Shown here piece by piece: positions 41,964 to 50,382 of a stretch of 64,000 bases of DNA. A program made the translations under genes and the position numbers. The notes beneath the pieces were generated by a model. That model searched no databases and was not told the origin of the DNA. It saw only the letters and a list, made by a program, of their open reading frames with translations. Within the stretch, counting starts at the first letter, position 1; every line of letters starts with the position of its first letter. This stretch comes from Inquilinus limosus_F (GTDB taxonomy: Bacteria > Pseudomonadota > Alphaproteobacteria > DSM-16000 > Inquilinaceae): positions 124,001-188,000 of the forward strand of contig NZ_JAHVDK010000004.1 of the NCBI RefSeq assembly GCF_051487185.1, read 5' to 3'.

Positions 41964-42230
41964 TCATAGATATTTGGTGATCTCGCGCAGCGACGCGAGA
42001 TGGGCTTCCCGGCCCTCGGCCGACCCGTTGGAGAGATGCGCGACGCAATGGTCGACATGGTCGAGGATCAGCATGGTCTTCGCCTTCTCCACTGCCTTGA
42101 TCACGGCCTGGAGCTGCTGGGCGATGGCGAGGCCGTCCTCGCCGGCCTCGACCATGCGCAGCGTCGCGGCGAGATGGCCCTGGGCCCGCTTCAGCCGGCC
42201 CAGGATCTCGGGATTGTTGGCATGGCTCAT
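41964..42230 (-). CDS. Metal-sensing repressor, CsoR/RcnR/FrmR family
   Basis: An 88-residue all-helical repressor (MSHANNPEILGRLKRAQGHL, IAQQLQAVIKAVEKAKTMLI, LDHVDHCVAHL). It resembles NreA/DmeR-type sensors. His3 and the H58/H61/C62 cluster could bind metal. The Cys normally found at the start of helix 2 is a Gly here (about residue 33). A palindromic operator candidate lies 11 bases upstream. It should repress the small protein and pump genes that follow, and release them on metal binding. Confidence 0.9.
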   Translation of the reverse strand: MSHANNPEILGRLKRAQGHLAATLRMVEAGEDGLAIAQQLQAVIKAVEKAKTMLILDHVDHCVAHLSNGSAEGREAHLASLREITKYL

Positions 42231-42240
42231 GGCATGAACC

Positions 42241-42259
42241 TATCCCCCTGGAGGGGATA
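42241..42259. promoter_or_regulatory. Operator candidate for the metal repressor
   Basis: A perfect inverted repeat TATCCCC-CTGGA-GGGGATA. AT ends flanking G/C tracts are the known design of CsoR/RcnR-family sites. It begins 11 bases before the repressor ATG, where binding would block its transcription. Confidence 0.7.
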
Positions 42260-42411
42260 TAGCAAGAATGGTGCCCGCGACAGTTGGACCGACGCGCGCT
42301 GGAGCGCGGATGCCCGCCGGAGCACTTCCATTTGCGCGACCCTCGGATGACCGGAACGCCGTTTCCCGAACGCGCCGATCCGTCGTAAACGACGGACATA
42401 TCGGAGGGGCA

Positions 42412-43119
42412 GTGGGTCCATCGGAGATCATAGCGGCATCGGGGCCGGGCCCGGCGGGCCGGTTCGGCCTGGCCGGACGGCCGGTCCTGGCCAGCGGCCT
42501 CGCGGTCGGCGCGCTCTGCCTGCTGCTGGTCGCCTTCGCCGACCGGCCGGCGGCGCTGTGGTTCGAGACGCATCGCGGCTCCGACATCATCGCCGCGGTG
42601 AAGATCTTCACCGATATCGGCCTGGGCGTCTGGTGGTACGCGCTGGCGGTCCTGGGCTGGCTGGGCTTTCGCTTCGCCGCCTTCCTGGCCGCCTATGGCG
42701 ACGTTCGGAAGCAGCGGCTGAAGCGCGCTCGCGGCTTCGGCTTCATGCTGGTGGCGCTGCTGACCACGACCCTGACCAACTGGATGCTGAAGGCCGTGAT
42801 CGGCCGGCCGCGGCCGCGCCACCTCTTCCGCCACGACGCCTTCGCGCCGCATCCCTTCGGCTGGGACCTGTTCTCGAACAGCTTCCCCTCCGGCCATGCC
42901 CAGACCATGGCCACGGCGATGACCGCGCTCGCGATCCTGTTCCCGCGCTGGGGCTGGGCCTTCGCCCTGCTCGGCGGGCTGGTGGCGCTGAGCCGGGTGG
43001 TCGTCACCTCGCACTACCCGGCCGACATCGTCGCCGGCGCCTGGCTGGGCGTGGTCGTGGCGCTGGCCGTCCGCCGCTGCGTCGAGGCCACCGGCGGGCC
43101 GGTGACGGTGACCCGATGA
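42412..43119 (+). CDS. PAP2 family phosphatase
   Basis: A 235-residue membrane phosphatase with about six helices. The three PAP2 motifs are intact: KAVIGRPRP, SFPSGHA and SRVVVTSHYPADIVAG. Enzymes of this family act on lipid phosphates such as undecaprenyl pyrophosphate or phosphatidylglycerol phosphate, or on lipid A. I chose the GTG at 42412, which has GGAGGGG just upstream; an ATG-less extension toward 42268 lies across the repressor promoter. The stop overlaps the next start as ATGA. Confidence 0.88.
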   Translation: MGPSEIIAASGPGPAGRFGLAGRPVLASGLAVGALCLLLVAFADRPAALWFETHRGSDIIAAVKIFTDIGLGVWWYALAVLGWLGFRFAAFLAAYGDVRKQRLKRARGFGFMLVALLTTTLTNWMLKAVIGRPRPRHLFRHDAFAPHPFGWDLFSNSFPSGHAQTMATAMTALAILFPRWGWAFALLGGLVALSRVVVTSHYPADIVAGAWLGVVVALAVRRCVEATGGPVTVTR

Positions 43120-44003
43120 TCGCGCTGATCGCCGCCCTGATCCCGGTGCTGGCGCCGGTGATCGCGTCGGCCGGGGTCGGCTATGTCTGGGCCCGGTCGC
43201 GCCACCCGTTCGATCTCGGCTTCGTCACCCGCCTCGTGACCTATGTCGGCTCGCCCTGCCTGGTGTTCTCGACCCTGACCAGGTTCCACGTCCCGGCCGG
43301 CGAGATCATCGGCCAGGCCGGCCTGGCCATGCTGTCGGTCTTCGCCTGCGGCCTGGTCGGCGGGCTGGCGCTGCACCTCTCGGGCCGCAAGGTGCGGCCG
43401 CTGCTGCCGACGGTGATGCTGCCGAACGCCGGTAATCTCGGCCTGCCGATCGCCTATTTCGCCTTCGGCGACGAAGGGCTGGCGCTGGCCCTGCCCTTCT
43501 CCGCCGCCATGACCATGCTGCAATTCACCGTCGGCGTCTCCTGCGCCTCCGGCCACAGCCGGTGGACCGAGATCGTGAAGACGCCGACGATCTACGCCAT
43601 CCTGCTGGCGATCGTCTTCGCCGCCGGCGGCATCGAGACGCCGCGCTGGCTGGCCAATGCGACCGAGCTGCTGGGCGGTGTCACCCTGCCGCTGATGCTG
43701 ATCGCGCTCGGCGTGTCGCTGGCCAGCCTGCGCATCGCCAATCTCGGCCACGCCCTGTGGCTGGCGGGGCTGCGCCTGGTCCTCGGCCTTGGCGCCGGCA
43801 TCGGCGTGGTCTGGCTGTTCGACATCCCGCACCCGACCGCGGCCGTGCTGATCCTGCAATCGGCCATGCCGCCGGCGGTGTTCAACTACCTGTTCGCCGC
43901 CCGCTACGGCGGCCCGGTGGAGGAGGTGGCCGGCGCCGTCGTGGTCGGCACCGCCATCAGCCTGCTGACCCTGCCCGTACTGCTGGCCGTGCTGATGGGC
44001 TAG
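43116..44003 (+). CDS. AEC family transporter
   Basis: A 295-residue auxin-efflux-carrier-type permease with about ten helices. PCLVFSTLTRF in helix 2, MLPNAGNLGLPIAYFAFG, and LQSAMPPAVFNYLFAARY in the second half are family landmarks. It is translationally coupled to the PAP2 phosphatase gene by an ATGA overlap. Members move small organic acids; the substrate is unknown. Confidence 0.9.
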   Translation: MIALIAALIPVLAPVIASAGVGYVWARSRHPFDLGFVTRLVTYVGSPCLVFSTLTRFHVPAGEIIGQAGLAMLSVFACGLVGGLALHLSGRKVRPLLPTVMLPNAGNLGLPIAYFAFGDEGLALALPFSAAMTMLQFTVGVSCASGHSRWTEIVKTPTIYAILLAIVFAAGGIETPRWLANATELLGGVTLPLMLIALGVSLASLRIANLGHALWLAGLRLVLGLGAGIGVVWLFDIPHPTAAVLILQSAMPPAVFNYLFAARYGGPVEEVAGAVVVGTAISLLTLPVLLAVLMG

Positions 44004-44179
44004 GAGCCCTCGATCTCCCGACGCCGCGCCTCGTAGGTCGCCTGGTCGATCAGGCCGCGCCGGCGCATCACCTCCAGCGCCGCCAGGGCCTGGCGGCGGT
44101 CGTCGCCGCCGGCCGAGCCGCTTTCCGCATCCGCCGCGCCGCTGGCCGCGGCCGGCTGCGCCCGGTTTCTGTCCGCCAT
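44000..44179 (-). CDS. Small SHOCT-like protein
   Basis: A 59-residue frame on the minus strand. The Ala-rich N-terminal half is disordered. The C-terminal half (RRQALAALEVMRRRGLIDQA, TYEARRREIEGS) matches the SHOCT pattern of a two-helix unit with a GLID turn. The ribosome site before the ATG is weak. It overlaps the AEC stop by 4 bases. SHOCT units often end larger proteins; stand-alone forms are of unknown function. Confidence 0.5.
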   Translation of the reverse strand: MADRNRAQPAAASGAADAESGSAGGDDRRQALAALEVMRRRGLIDQATYEARRREIEGS

Positions 44180-44278
44180 GCTATCGTCCGTCCGTTCTGC
44201 GACGCCGCGCGCGCTTCCGTACGGACGGCGCGGCGCCTATGACAGCACCATATGAGGCAAGGAGGACGGCCGGTCGAG

Positions 44279-44875
44279 ATGTGGACGAAGCGGATCCTGC
44301 GGGCCTTGGCGCTGGCCGTGCCCGCCCTCGCCATCGCGGCGGCCGTCGCCTTCTGGCTGGGCCCGCCGGGCGGCCGCGGCGTCACCGGCCAGGGCTTCGG
44401 CTCGGTCGGCGGCCCGATCGCGCTGGTCGACCAGGCCGGCAAGCCGGTCACCGAGAAGGACTTCGCCGGCAAGGACGCGCTGGTCTTCTTCGGCTTCACC
44501 AACTGCCCGGACGTCTGCCCGACCGAGCTGTCGACCATGGCGGCGGCACTGGACACGCTGGGGCCGAAGGCTGACGGTGTGGTGCCGGTCTTCATCACCG
44601 TGGACCCGGAGCGCGACACGCCCGATGTGGTCGGCCAATACGCCCAGGCCTTTCATCCCCGCATGGTCGGCCTGACCGGCACGCCGGAGCAGATCGCCAA
44701 GGCGGCCAAGGCGTTCCGCGTCTATTACCAGAAGGCGCCGCAGAAGGACGGCTCCTACTCGATGGACCATTCCGCCTTCATCTATCTGATGGGGCCGGAC
44801 TGGCAGGTGCTGGACATCCTGCCGCCGCAGCTGTCGCCGCAGGACATGGCCCAGCGCATCGGCAAGCAATTGTGA
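44279..44875 (+). CDS. SCO1/SenC family copper chaperone
   Basis: A 198-residue thioredoxin-fold protein that helps build the copper A center of cytochrome oxidase or acts in redox defence. One N-terminal helix anchors it to the inner membrane. The copper ligands are present: FTNCPDVCPTE (CxxxC at about residues 75-79) and the distal His in YSMDHSAFIYL. An in-frame ATG at 44252 is an alternative start. No oxidase genes are adjacent. Confidence 0.92.
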   Translation: MWTKRILRALALAVPALAIAAAVAFWLGPPGGRGVTGQGFGSVGGPIALVDQAGKPVTEKDFAGKDALVFFGFTNCPDVCPTELSTMAAALDTLGPKADGVVPVFITVDPERDTPDVVGQYAQAFHPRMVGLTGTPEQIAKAAKAFRVYYQKAPQKDGSYSMDHSAFIYLMGPDWQVLDILPPQLSPQDMAQRIGKQL

Positions 44876-44950
44876 CCGGAAGCGGGGTTGCGATCGCGCC
44901 CGGCGTGCTATCGTAACCGGACCCTTCCTTCGCTCTCGGGAGTCGCCCTC

Positions 44951-45436
44951 ATGACCCTTCGCCACGCCGTCCTGGCCGGGATCGCCTTCCTCGTCCTCAA
45001 CGGCTGCTCCGAGCGCGAGGCCCGGCAGCAGCAGGCGCTGGCGGCCCAGAGCGACCTGGTCGGCACCAGCGAGGCGCAGCTGCTGGCCTGCGCTGGCACG
45101 CCCGCCCGCAGCCGTAGCGACGGCAACACCCGGTACCTGACCTATCAGAGCGCCGGGATGAGCGCGGACGAGGCCGCCGGCGTCGGCGGCTTCGGCGGCA
45201 GCACCGCCGGGACCGCCATGGGCGTCAACCCGGTCAACCGCGGGGTCGGCATGCCGGTCGGCACCAGCACCCTGGACCCGAACTACTGCGAGGCCACCTT
45301 CACCCTGGTCGACGGCCGGGTCGCCGATGTCCGCTACCGCACCTCCGGCGGCTATTTCCGCACCGCGTCGTGCTCCGACATCGTCGCGCCCTGCATGGGC
45401 GGGCCGACCTTCGACCCCGGCCAGCCGGCGCAGTAG
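44951..45436 (+). CDS. Putative lipoprotein, unknown function
   Basis: A 161-residue protein with a lipoprotein signal (FLVLNGC at about residues 13-19). GGGAG lies 8 bases before the ATG. A segment around residues 35-60 (LVGTSEAQLLACAGTPARSR) resembles the SmpA/OmlA-like motif seen in many small outer-membrane lipoproteins. A Gly-rich middle follows, then CEATFTLVDGRVADVRYR, again like that fold. Four or more Cys remain in the mature part. The role is unknown. Confidence 0.75.
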   Translation: MTLRHAVLAGIAFLVLNGCSEREARQQQALAAQSDLVGTSEAQLLACAGTPARSRSDGNTRYLTYQSAGMSADEAAGVGGFGGSTAGTAMGVNPVNRGVGMPVGTSTLDPNYCEATFTLVDGRVADVRYRTSGGYFRTASCSDIVAPCMGGPTFDPGQPAQ

Positions 45437-45608
45437 CCGACCGGCCGTCGGCGGCGGAGCACAAACCGTCGCGGATCGGATGGACCCGGGCCTCGGAAAT
45501 CGGGCCTCTGTTCGCAATCCGCCCGCGCCGGTTGCCGATCCCGGCCGCGGGCACTAAAAGCGTCATATTGCAGCGCGGAAAGCGCGCCGTCCCATGGAGT
45601 GCGAGCCG

Positions 45609-46358
45609 ATGAAGATCCTGGTCCCGGTCAAACGGGTGATCGACTTCAACGTCAAGGTCCGGGTCAAGGCCGACGGGTCGGGCGTCGACCTGGCGAACGT
45701 CAAGATGTCGATGAACCCCTTCGACGAGATCTCGGTCGAGGAGGCGATCCGGATCAAGGAGGCGGGCAAGGCGACCGAGGTCGTGGCAGTCTCGATCGGG
45801 CCGGCCCAGTCGCAGGAGACGATCCGCACCGCCCTGGCCATGGGCGCCGACCGCGGGCTCCTGGTGCAGACCGATGCCGAGCTGCAGCCGCTGGCCGTCG
45901 CCAAGCTGCTGAAGGCGCTGGTCGAGCGCGAGCAGCCGCAGCTGGTGATCCTGGGCAAGCAGGCGATCGACGACGACGCCAACCAGACCGGCCAGATGCT
46001 GGCGGCCCTCTTGGGCTGGGGCCAGGCGACCTTCGCCTCGAAGCTGGTGGTCGAGGACGGCGCCGCGCTGGTGACCCGCGAGGTCGATGGCGGCCTCGAG
46101 ACCATCCGGGTCAAGCTGCCGGCGATCGTCACCACCGATCTGCGCCTGAACGAGCCGCGCTACGCCTCGCTGCCGAACATCATGAAGGCGAAGAAGAAGC
46201 AGCTCGACACCCTGAGCCCGGCCGACCTCGGCGTCGACCCGGCACCGCGGCTGAAGACGCTGAAGGTGGTCGAGCCGCCGAAACGCAAGGGCGGCGTCAA
46301 GGTCGCCAGCGTGCAGGAGCTGGTGGCCAAGCTGAAGACCGAAGCGCGCGTGATCTGA
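45609..46358 (+). CDS. etfB: Electron transfer flavoprotein, beta subunit
   Basis: A 249-residue AMP-binding subunit of ETF, which passes electrons from acyl-CoA and other dehydrogenases to ETF-quinone oxidoreductase. It has the N-terminal ILVPVKRVIDFNVKVRVK, the motif SMNPFDEISVEEAIRIKE, and the GKQAIDDDANQTGQMLAALL segment. GGAG is 8 bases before the ATG. It is followed after 15 bases by etfA. Confidence 0.97.
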   Translation: MKILVPVKRVIDFNVKVRVKADGSGVDLANVKMSMNPFDEISVEEAIRIKEAGKATEVVAVSIGPAQSQETIRTALAMGADRGLLVQTDAELQPLAVAKLLKALVEREQPQLVILGKQAIDDDANQTGQMLAALLGWGQATFASKLVVEDGAALVTREVDGGLETIRVKLPAIVTTDLRLNEPRYASLPNIMKAKKKQLDTLSPADLGVDPAPRLKTLKVVEPPKRKGGVKVASVQELVAKLKTEARVI

Positions 46359-46373
46359 GGGCGGGGAAGCACC

Positions 46374-47312
46374 ATGTCGATCCTGATCGTTGCCGAGCAC
46401 GACAACGCCACGCTGAAGCCCGCCACGCTGCACGCCGTCACCGCGGCGCAGAAGATCGGCGGCGACATCCACGTCCTGGTCGCCGGATCCGGCGCCCGCC
46501 CGGCGGCCGAGGCCGCGGCCAAGGTGGCCGGGGTCGGCAAGGTGCTGCTGGCCGAGGCCCCGGCGCTGGAGCACCAGCTGGCCGAGACCGTGGCGCCGCT
46601 CGTCGCCGACCTGGCCAAGGGCTACAGCCATGTCCTGGCGACCGCGACCAGCGCCGGCAAGAACCTGCTGCCGCGTGTCGCCGCGCTGCTGGACGTGCAG
46701 CAGATCTCGGACATCACCGCGGTCGACGCGCCGGACACCTTCGAGCGGCCGATCTATGCCGGCAATGCCATCGCCACGGTGCAGTCGGCCGACCCGATCA
46801 AGGTGATCACGGTGCGCGGCACCGCTTTCGAATCGGCCGCGGCCGAGGGCGGATCGGCCGCGATCGAGACCATCGAGGCCAAGCCCGACGTCGGCCTGTC
46901 GAGCTTCGTCGGCCAGGAGCTGACCAAGTCCGAGCGGCCGGAGCTGACCTCGGCCCGGATCGTGATCTCCGGCGGCCGCGCCCTCGGCTCGGCCGAGAAC
47001 TTCAAGATCCTCGAGGGCATCGCCGACCATCTCGGCGCCGCGATCGGCGCCAGCCGCGCCGCGGTCGACGCCGGCTACGTGCCGAACGACTACCAGGTCG
47101 GGCAGACCGGCAAGGTGGTGGCGCCGGAGCTGTACATCGCCGTCGGCATCTCCGGCGCGATCCAGCACCTGGCCGGCATGAAGGATTCGAAGGTGATCGT
47201 CGCCATCAACAAGGACGAGGAGGCGCCGATCTTCCAGGTCGCCGATTACGGCCTGGTCGGCGACCTGTTCAAGGTGATCCCGGAGCTCGAGGCCGAGCTG
47301 AAGAAGGGCTGA
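46374..47312 (+). CDS. etfA: Electron transfer flavoprotein, alpha subunit
   Basis: A 312-residue FAD-binding subunit of ETF. It has VIVSGGR-type (here RIVISGGRALGSAENFKILE) and the FAD loop DAGYVPNDYQVGQTGKVVAP, then YIAVGISGAIQHLAGMKDSK. It is encoded directly after etfB and ends at a hairpin terminator. With etfB it forms the standard two-gene operon. Confidence 0.97.
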   Translation: MSILIVAEHDNATLKPATLHAVTAAQKIGGDIHVLVAGSGARPAAEAAAKVAGVGKVLLAEAPALEHQLAETVAPLVADLAKGYSHVLATATSAGKNLLPRVAALLDVQQISDITAVDAPDTFERPIYAGNAIATVQSADPIKVITVRGTAFESAAAEGGSAAIETIEAKPDVGLSSFVGQELTKSERPELTSARIVISGGRALGSAENFKILEGIADHLGAAIGASRAAVDAGYVPNDYQVGQTGKVVAPELYIAVGISGAIQHLAGMKDSKVIVAINKDEEAPIFQVADYGLVGDLFKVIPELEAELKKG

Positions 47313-47344
47313 GCGCCGCCCTCCGGCCCATCTCTCGCGACGGG

Positions 47345-47372
47345 GAAGGCGCATCCTTCGCGATGCGCCTTC
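47345..47372 (+). terminator. Terminator after etfBA
   Basis: A 10-bp stem (gaaggcgcat / atgcgccttc) with an 8-base loop, followed by TTGCT. It is 32 bases after the etfA stop and separates this operon from the next. Confidence 0.65.
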
Positions 47373-47582
47373 TTGCTGCCGGCCGGTCCATATCGGGATA
47401 TGGCGGACGGCGGTCTTGTTCCCCTTGACAGGACGGACCGGTTGTCCGCTGCTAGGGCGTTTTCGACCACCGATTGCGGATCGCCGATTTGCCTATCGTG
47501 CTGCGCCAGGGCAAGACAATTTCCGGCAGGCTCCGGGCCGAATCGCGCATGCGACCGCAGAGCAGCAGAAGGATCCGTCCGG

Positions 47583-48359
47583 ATGCCGGATGAGACGCCG
47601 CGCTATTCCGTCTTCATCGAAGGCGAGACCCTCGATCTCTGCGTCCCGTCCGAGGCGGCGATCACGGATGGCTGGACCGACTGGTTCAACGACGCCCGGA
47701 CGACGCGCTGGCTGGCCCAGGGCATCTTCCCGAACCATGTCGAGGACCAACGCGCCTTCCTGGACTCGATCCGCAAGCGCGACCGCTTCGCCGCGCTGGT
47801 CTGCGGCAAGGGCGGCGGGCCGCTCTACGGCGTCATCTCGCTGTCCTCGATCGACTGGGTGTCGCGTTCGGCGCAGATCGCGATGGTGATCGGCAAGCAG
47901 CTGCCGGCACGGCAGCTGATGCAGCTGGAGGCCATGGCCCGGGTGACCGAGCATGCCTTCCAGCGCATGGGGCTGGACCGGATCTGGGCCGGCCAGGCCC
48001 ATCCGGCCCTGGCGCGCTGGAATCAGCGGCTGGAGCTGCTGGGCTACTTCACCGACGGGCTGATGCGGCGCGGTTTCGTGAAGGGGCGCGAGACGGTCAA
48101 CAACGCGGTCGTGATCAGCTGCCTGTACGAGGATTACGAGGCGCTGAAGGCCCGGCGCGGCGGCCAGTACTGGCCCGGCAACGAGGCCATGCTGCGTCTG
48201 GTCAAGGCCCTGCCCGAGCACGGCTTCGCCAGCCGTCTCGCCGAGTTCCTGGAACGCGAGCTGCCCCGGTACAAGACCGAGATCGAGGATTTCGAACGCC
48301 GCGTCCTGGAAGCCGAGGACACCGAGGCCGCGCCGAGACGCCGCCTGGCCGGATCGTGA
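47583..48359 (+). CDS. GNAT acetyltransferase, first gene of a sugar-type operon
   Basis: A 258-residue protein of the RimL/PseH-like GNAT group: WTDWFNDARTTRWLAQGIFP, YGVISLSSIDWVSRSAQIAM, VIGKQLPARQLMQLEAMARV, and HPALARWNQRLELLGYFTDG. The C-terminal 70 residues form a charged helical extension absent from ordinary GNATs. PseH and LegH-like enzymes acetylate amino-sugars, which fits the downstream cytidylyltransferase and aminotransferase. The stop overlaps the next gene (GTGA). The acceptor is not identified. Confidence 0.82.
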   Translation: MPDETPRYSVFIEGETLDLCVPSEAAITDGWTDWFNDARTTRWLAQGIFPNHVEDQRAFLDSIRKRDRFAALVCGKGGGPLYGVISLSSIDWVSRSAQIAMVIGKQLPARQLMQLEAMARVTEHAFQRMGLDRIWAGQAHPALARWNQRLELLGYFTDGLMRRGFVKGRETVNNAVVISCLYEDYEALKARRGGQYWPGNEAMLRLVKALPEHGFASRLAEFLERELPRYKTEIEDFERRVLEAEDTEAAPRRRLAGS

Positions 48360-49618
48360 GCGCCGCGCCGATTGCCTCGCCCTGGCGCGGCGCCGCGGCG
48401 CTCGGCCTCGGCACCGCCCAGTTCGGGCTCGACTACGGCATCGCCAACGACCGCGGCGTCTGCCCGCCCGAGGACGTGGCGGCGATCCTGGAGGCGGCGG
48501 CCGCGGCCGGCATCGCCGTCCTGGACACCGCCCCAGCCTACGGCACCGCCGAGCAGGTGCTGGGCGAGGTGCTGCCGGCGGCGCACCGCTTCCGCATCGT
48601 CACCAAGACGCCGCATCTGACCGGGCTGCGCGATGCCGGCCAGATCCGGCGCGCCGTCCTCGACGCCTTCGCCGGGTCGCGGGCGAAGCTGCGCTGCGAC
48701 CGGCTCGCCGGCCTCCTGACGCACAACGCCAACGACCTGCTGCGGCCCGGCGGACCGGCGCTGTGGGCAGCGATGGAGGATCTGAAGCGGGCCGGGGAGG
48801 TCGAGCGCATCGGCGCGTCGATCTACAGCGCCGGGCAGCTCGACGCCCTGCTGGACCGTTATCCGCTCGACATCGTGCAGCTGCCCTGGAACGCGGTCGA
48901 CGGGCGCATCACCCCGTCCCGGCTGGCGGTGCTGGCCGGGCGGGGGATCGAGCTGCATGCCCGCTCCGCCTTCCTGCAGGGGCTGCTGCTGGCCCCGCCC
49001 GACCGCGCCGCCCGGGTCTCGCCGCAGGCCGAGGCCCTGGTCGGGCGCTGGCGCGACGCCGTCGCCGCCGCAGGGGCCGAGCCGTTGGCCGCGGCGCTGG
49101 GCGCCGTGATCGGGCGGCCGGAGATCGGCACCGCCCTGGTCGGCGTGACCCGGCCGGAGGAGCTGGCCGGCATCCTGCGGGCCGCCGCCGCGCCCCCGCC
49201 GCCGATGGCGCCGGTCCGGTCCGTCGACGACCTGGTGCTGAACCCGGCGCTGTGGCCGTCCGGCGACCGGCCGGTCGCGATCCTGACGGGCACCGCCGTG
49301 GCGCTGCGGCCGGCGGCCTCCGGCGACGGCACGGTCCTGGCGGTGCAGGCGAAGGAGGGCGGCGCCCCGGCCGGGACCGTCCTGATCGGCCCGATCGACC
49401 GCACCGCGGGCGAGGCTGCGATCGCCCTGCAGGATGCCGAGGGGATGCCCACCGCCTGGCAGGACGAGGCGGTGGCGCTGACCGCGCGTATGGCCTTCGA
49501 GCAGCTCGGCCTGCGCCGCTTGGTCGCGATAGAGGCAGGGCCCTTCGCGCGCGCCGGCTGGACCCGGGCGGAGGGGCGCTTCATCCTGGACGACAAGAGC
49601 TATTGGGAGCGGACATGA
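48356..49618 (+). CDS. Aldo/keto reductase with C-terminal GNAT-like domain
   Basis: A 420-residue fusion with a GTG start that overlaps the upstream stop. Residues about 1-285 form an aldo/keto reductase barrel: LGLGTAQFGLDYGIANDRGV, the catalytic Asp and Tyr in LDTAPAYGTAEQVLGEVLP, Lys in RIVTKTPHLTG and His in LLTHNANDLL. Residues about 300-420 look like a GNAT fold of the RimL kind (AWQDEAVALTARMAFEQLGL, RRLVAIEAG, FILDDKSYWERT), possibly inactive. The usual partners are NADPH and a keto-sugar. The fusion is unusual to me. Confidence 0.85.
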   Translation: MSAAPIASPWRGAAALGLGTAQFGLDYGIANDRGVCPPEDVAAILEAAAAAGIAVLDTAPAYGTAEQVLGEVLPAAHRFRIVTKTPHLTGLRDAGQIRRAVLDAFAGSRAKLRCDRLAGLLTHNANDLLRPGGPALWAAMEDLKRAGEVERIGASIYSAGQLDALLDRYPLDIVQLPWNAVDGRITPSRLAVLAGRGIELHARSAFLQGLLLAPPDRAARVSPQAEALVGRWRDAVAAAGAEPLAAALGAVIGRPEIGTALVGVTRPEELAGILRAAAAPPPPMAPVRSVDDLVLNPALWPSGDRPVAILTGTAVALRPAASGDGTVLAVQAKEGGAPAGTVLIGPIDRTAGEAAIALQDAEGMPTAWQDEAVALTARMAFEQLGLRRLVAIEAGPFARAGWTRAEGRFILDDKSYWERT

Positions 49619-50382
49619 CGGTGCTGGCGATCCTGCAGGCGCGGATGTCGTCGTCGCGGCTGCCCGGCAAGGTGATGGCCGACCTGCTCGGCGAGCCGAT
49701 GCTGGCGCGGCAGATCGAGCGGCTGCGACGCTGCCGGACGCTCGACCGGCTGGTGCTGGCGACCAGCACCGAGGCCGCGGACGACGCGCTGGCGAGTCTC
49801 AGCGCCCGGATCGGCGTCGAATGTTTCCGAGGCAGCCTGGACGACGTGCTGGACCGTTTCCACGCCGCCGCGGCCGGCCGGGGGGCGGAGCAGATCGTGC
49901 GCCTGACCGCCGACTGCCCGCTGACCGACCCGGACCTCATCGACGCCCTGGTCGAGCTGCATGTCGCCGGCGGCTACGACTATTCCTGCAACACCCTGAC
50001 GCCGCGCTATCCCGACGGTCTGGACGCCGAGGTGATGCGCGCCGAGGTGCTGGAGGCGGCCTGGCGCGAGGCGACGCTGCCGTCGGAACGGGAGCACGTC
50101 ACCAGTTTCATCTATACGCGGCCGGAGCGGTTTCGCCTGGGCAGCCTGGTCGGTGAGACCGACCTGTCGGACCAGCGCTGGACCGTCGACACGCCGGAGG
50201 ACCTGGCCCTGGTGCGCGCGGTCTATGCCGCGCTGTACCCGAAGAACCCGGCCTTCGGCACTGAGGACATCCTGACCTTCCTGGCGGCGCATCCGGAGAT
50301 CGCCGCGCTCAACCGCGTCCACCGGCGGAACGAGGGCCTGGAGCGCTCGCTCGCCCAGGACGCCGCCCTGGCCAAACCGTGA
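49615..50382 (+). CDS. SpsF-type cytidylyltransferase family protein
   Basis: A 255-residue nucleotidyltransferase. The N-terminal loop LAILQARMSSSRLPGKVM is the NTP-binding signature of the SpsF/CMP-sugar synthetase family. LTADCPLTDPDLIDALVELH and DQRWTVDTPEDLALVRAVY are further landmarks. It would activate a sugar or sugar-like acid with CTP. It overlaps its upstream neighbour as ATGA and its downstream neighbour as GTGA, so all four genes are coupled. Confidence 0.88.
   Translation: MTVLAILQARMSSSRLPGKVMADLLGEPMLARQIERLRRCRTLDRLVLATSTEAADDALASLSARIGVECFRGSLDDVLDRFHAAAAGRGAEQIVRLTADCPLTDPDLIDALVELHVAGGYDYSCNTLTPRYPDGLDAEVMRAEVLEAAWREATLPSEREHVTSFIYTRPERFRLGSLVGETDLSDQRWTVDTPEDLALVRAVYAALYPKNPAFGTEDILTFLAAHPEIAALNRVHRRNEGLERSLAQDAALAKP

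Noticed and set aside
45300..47354. A 684-codon minus-strand open frame opposite etfBA
   Set aside because: The plus strand encodes clear EtfB and EtfA. The antisense product is low-complexity.
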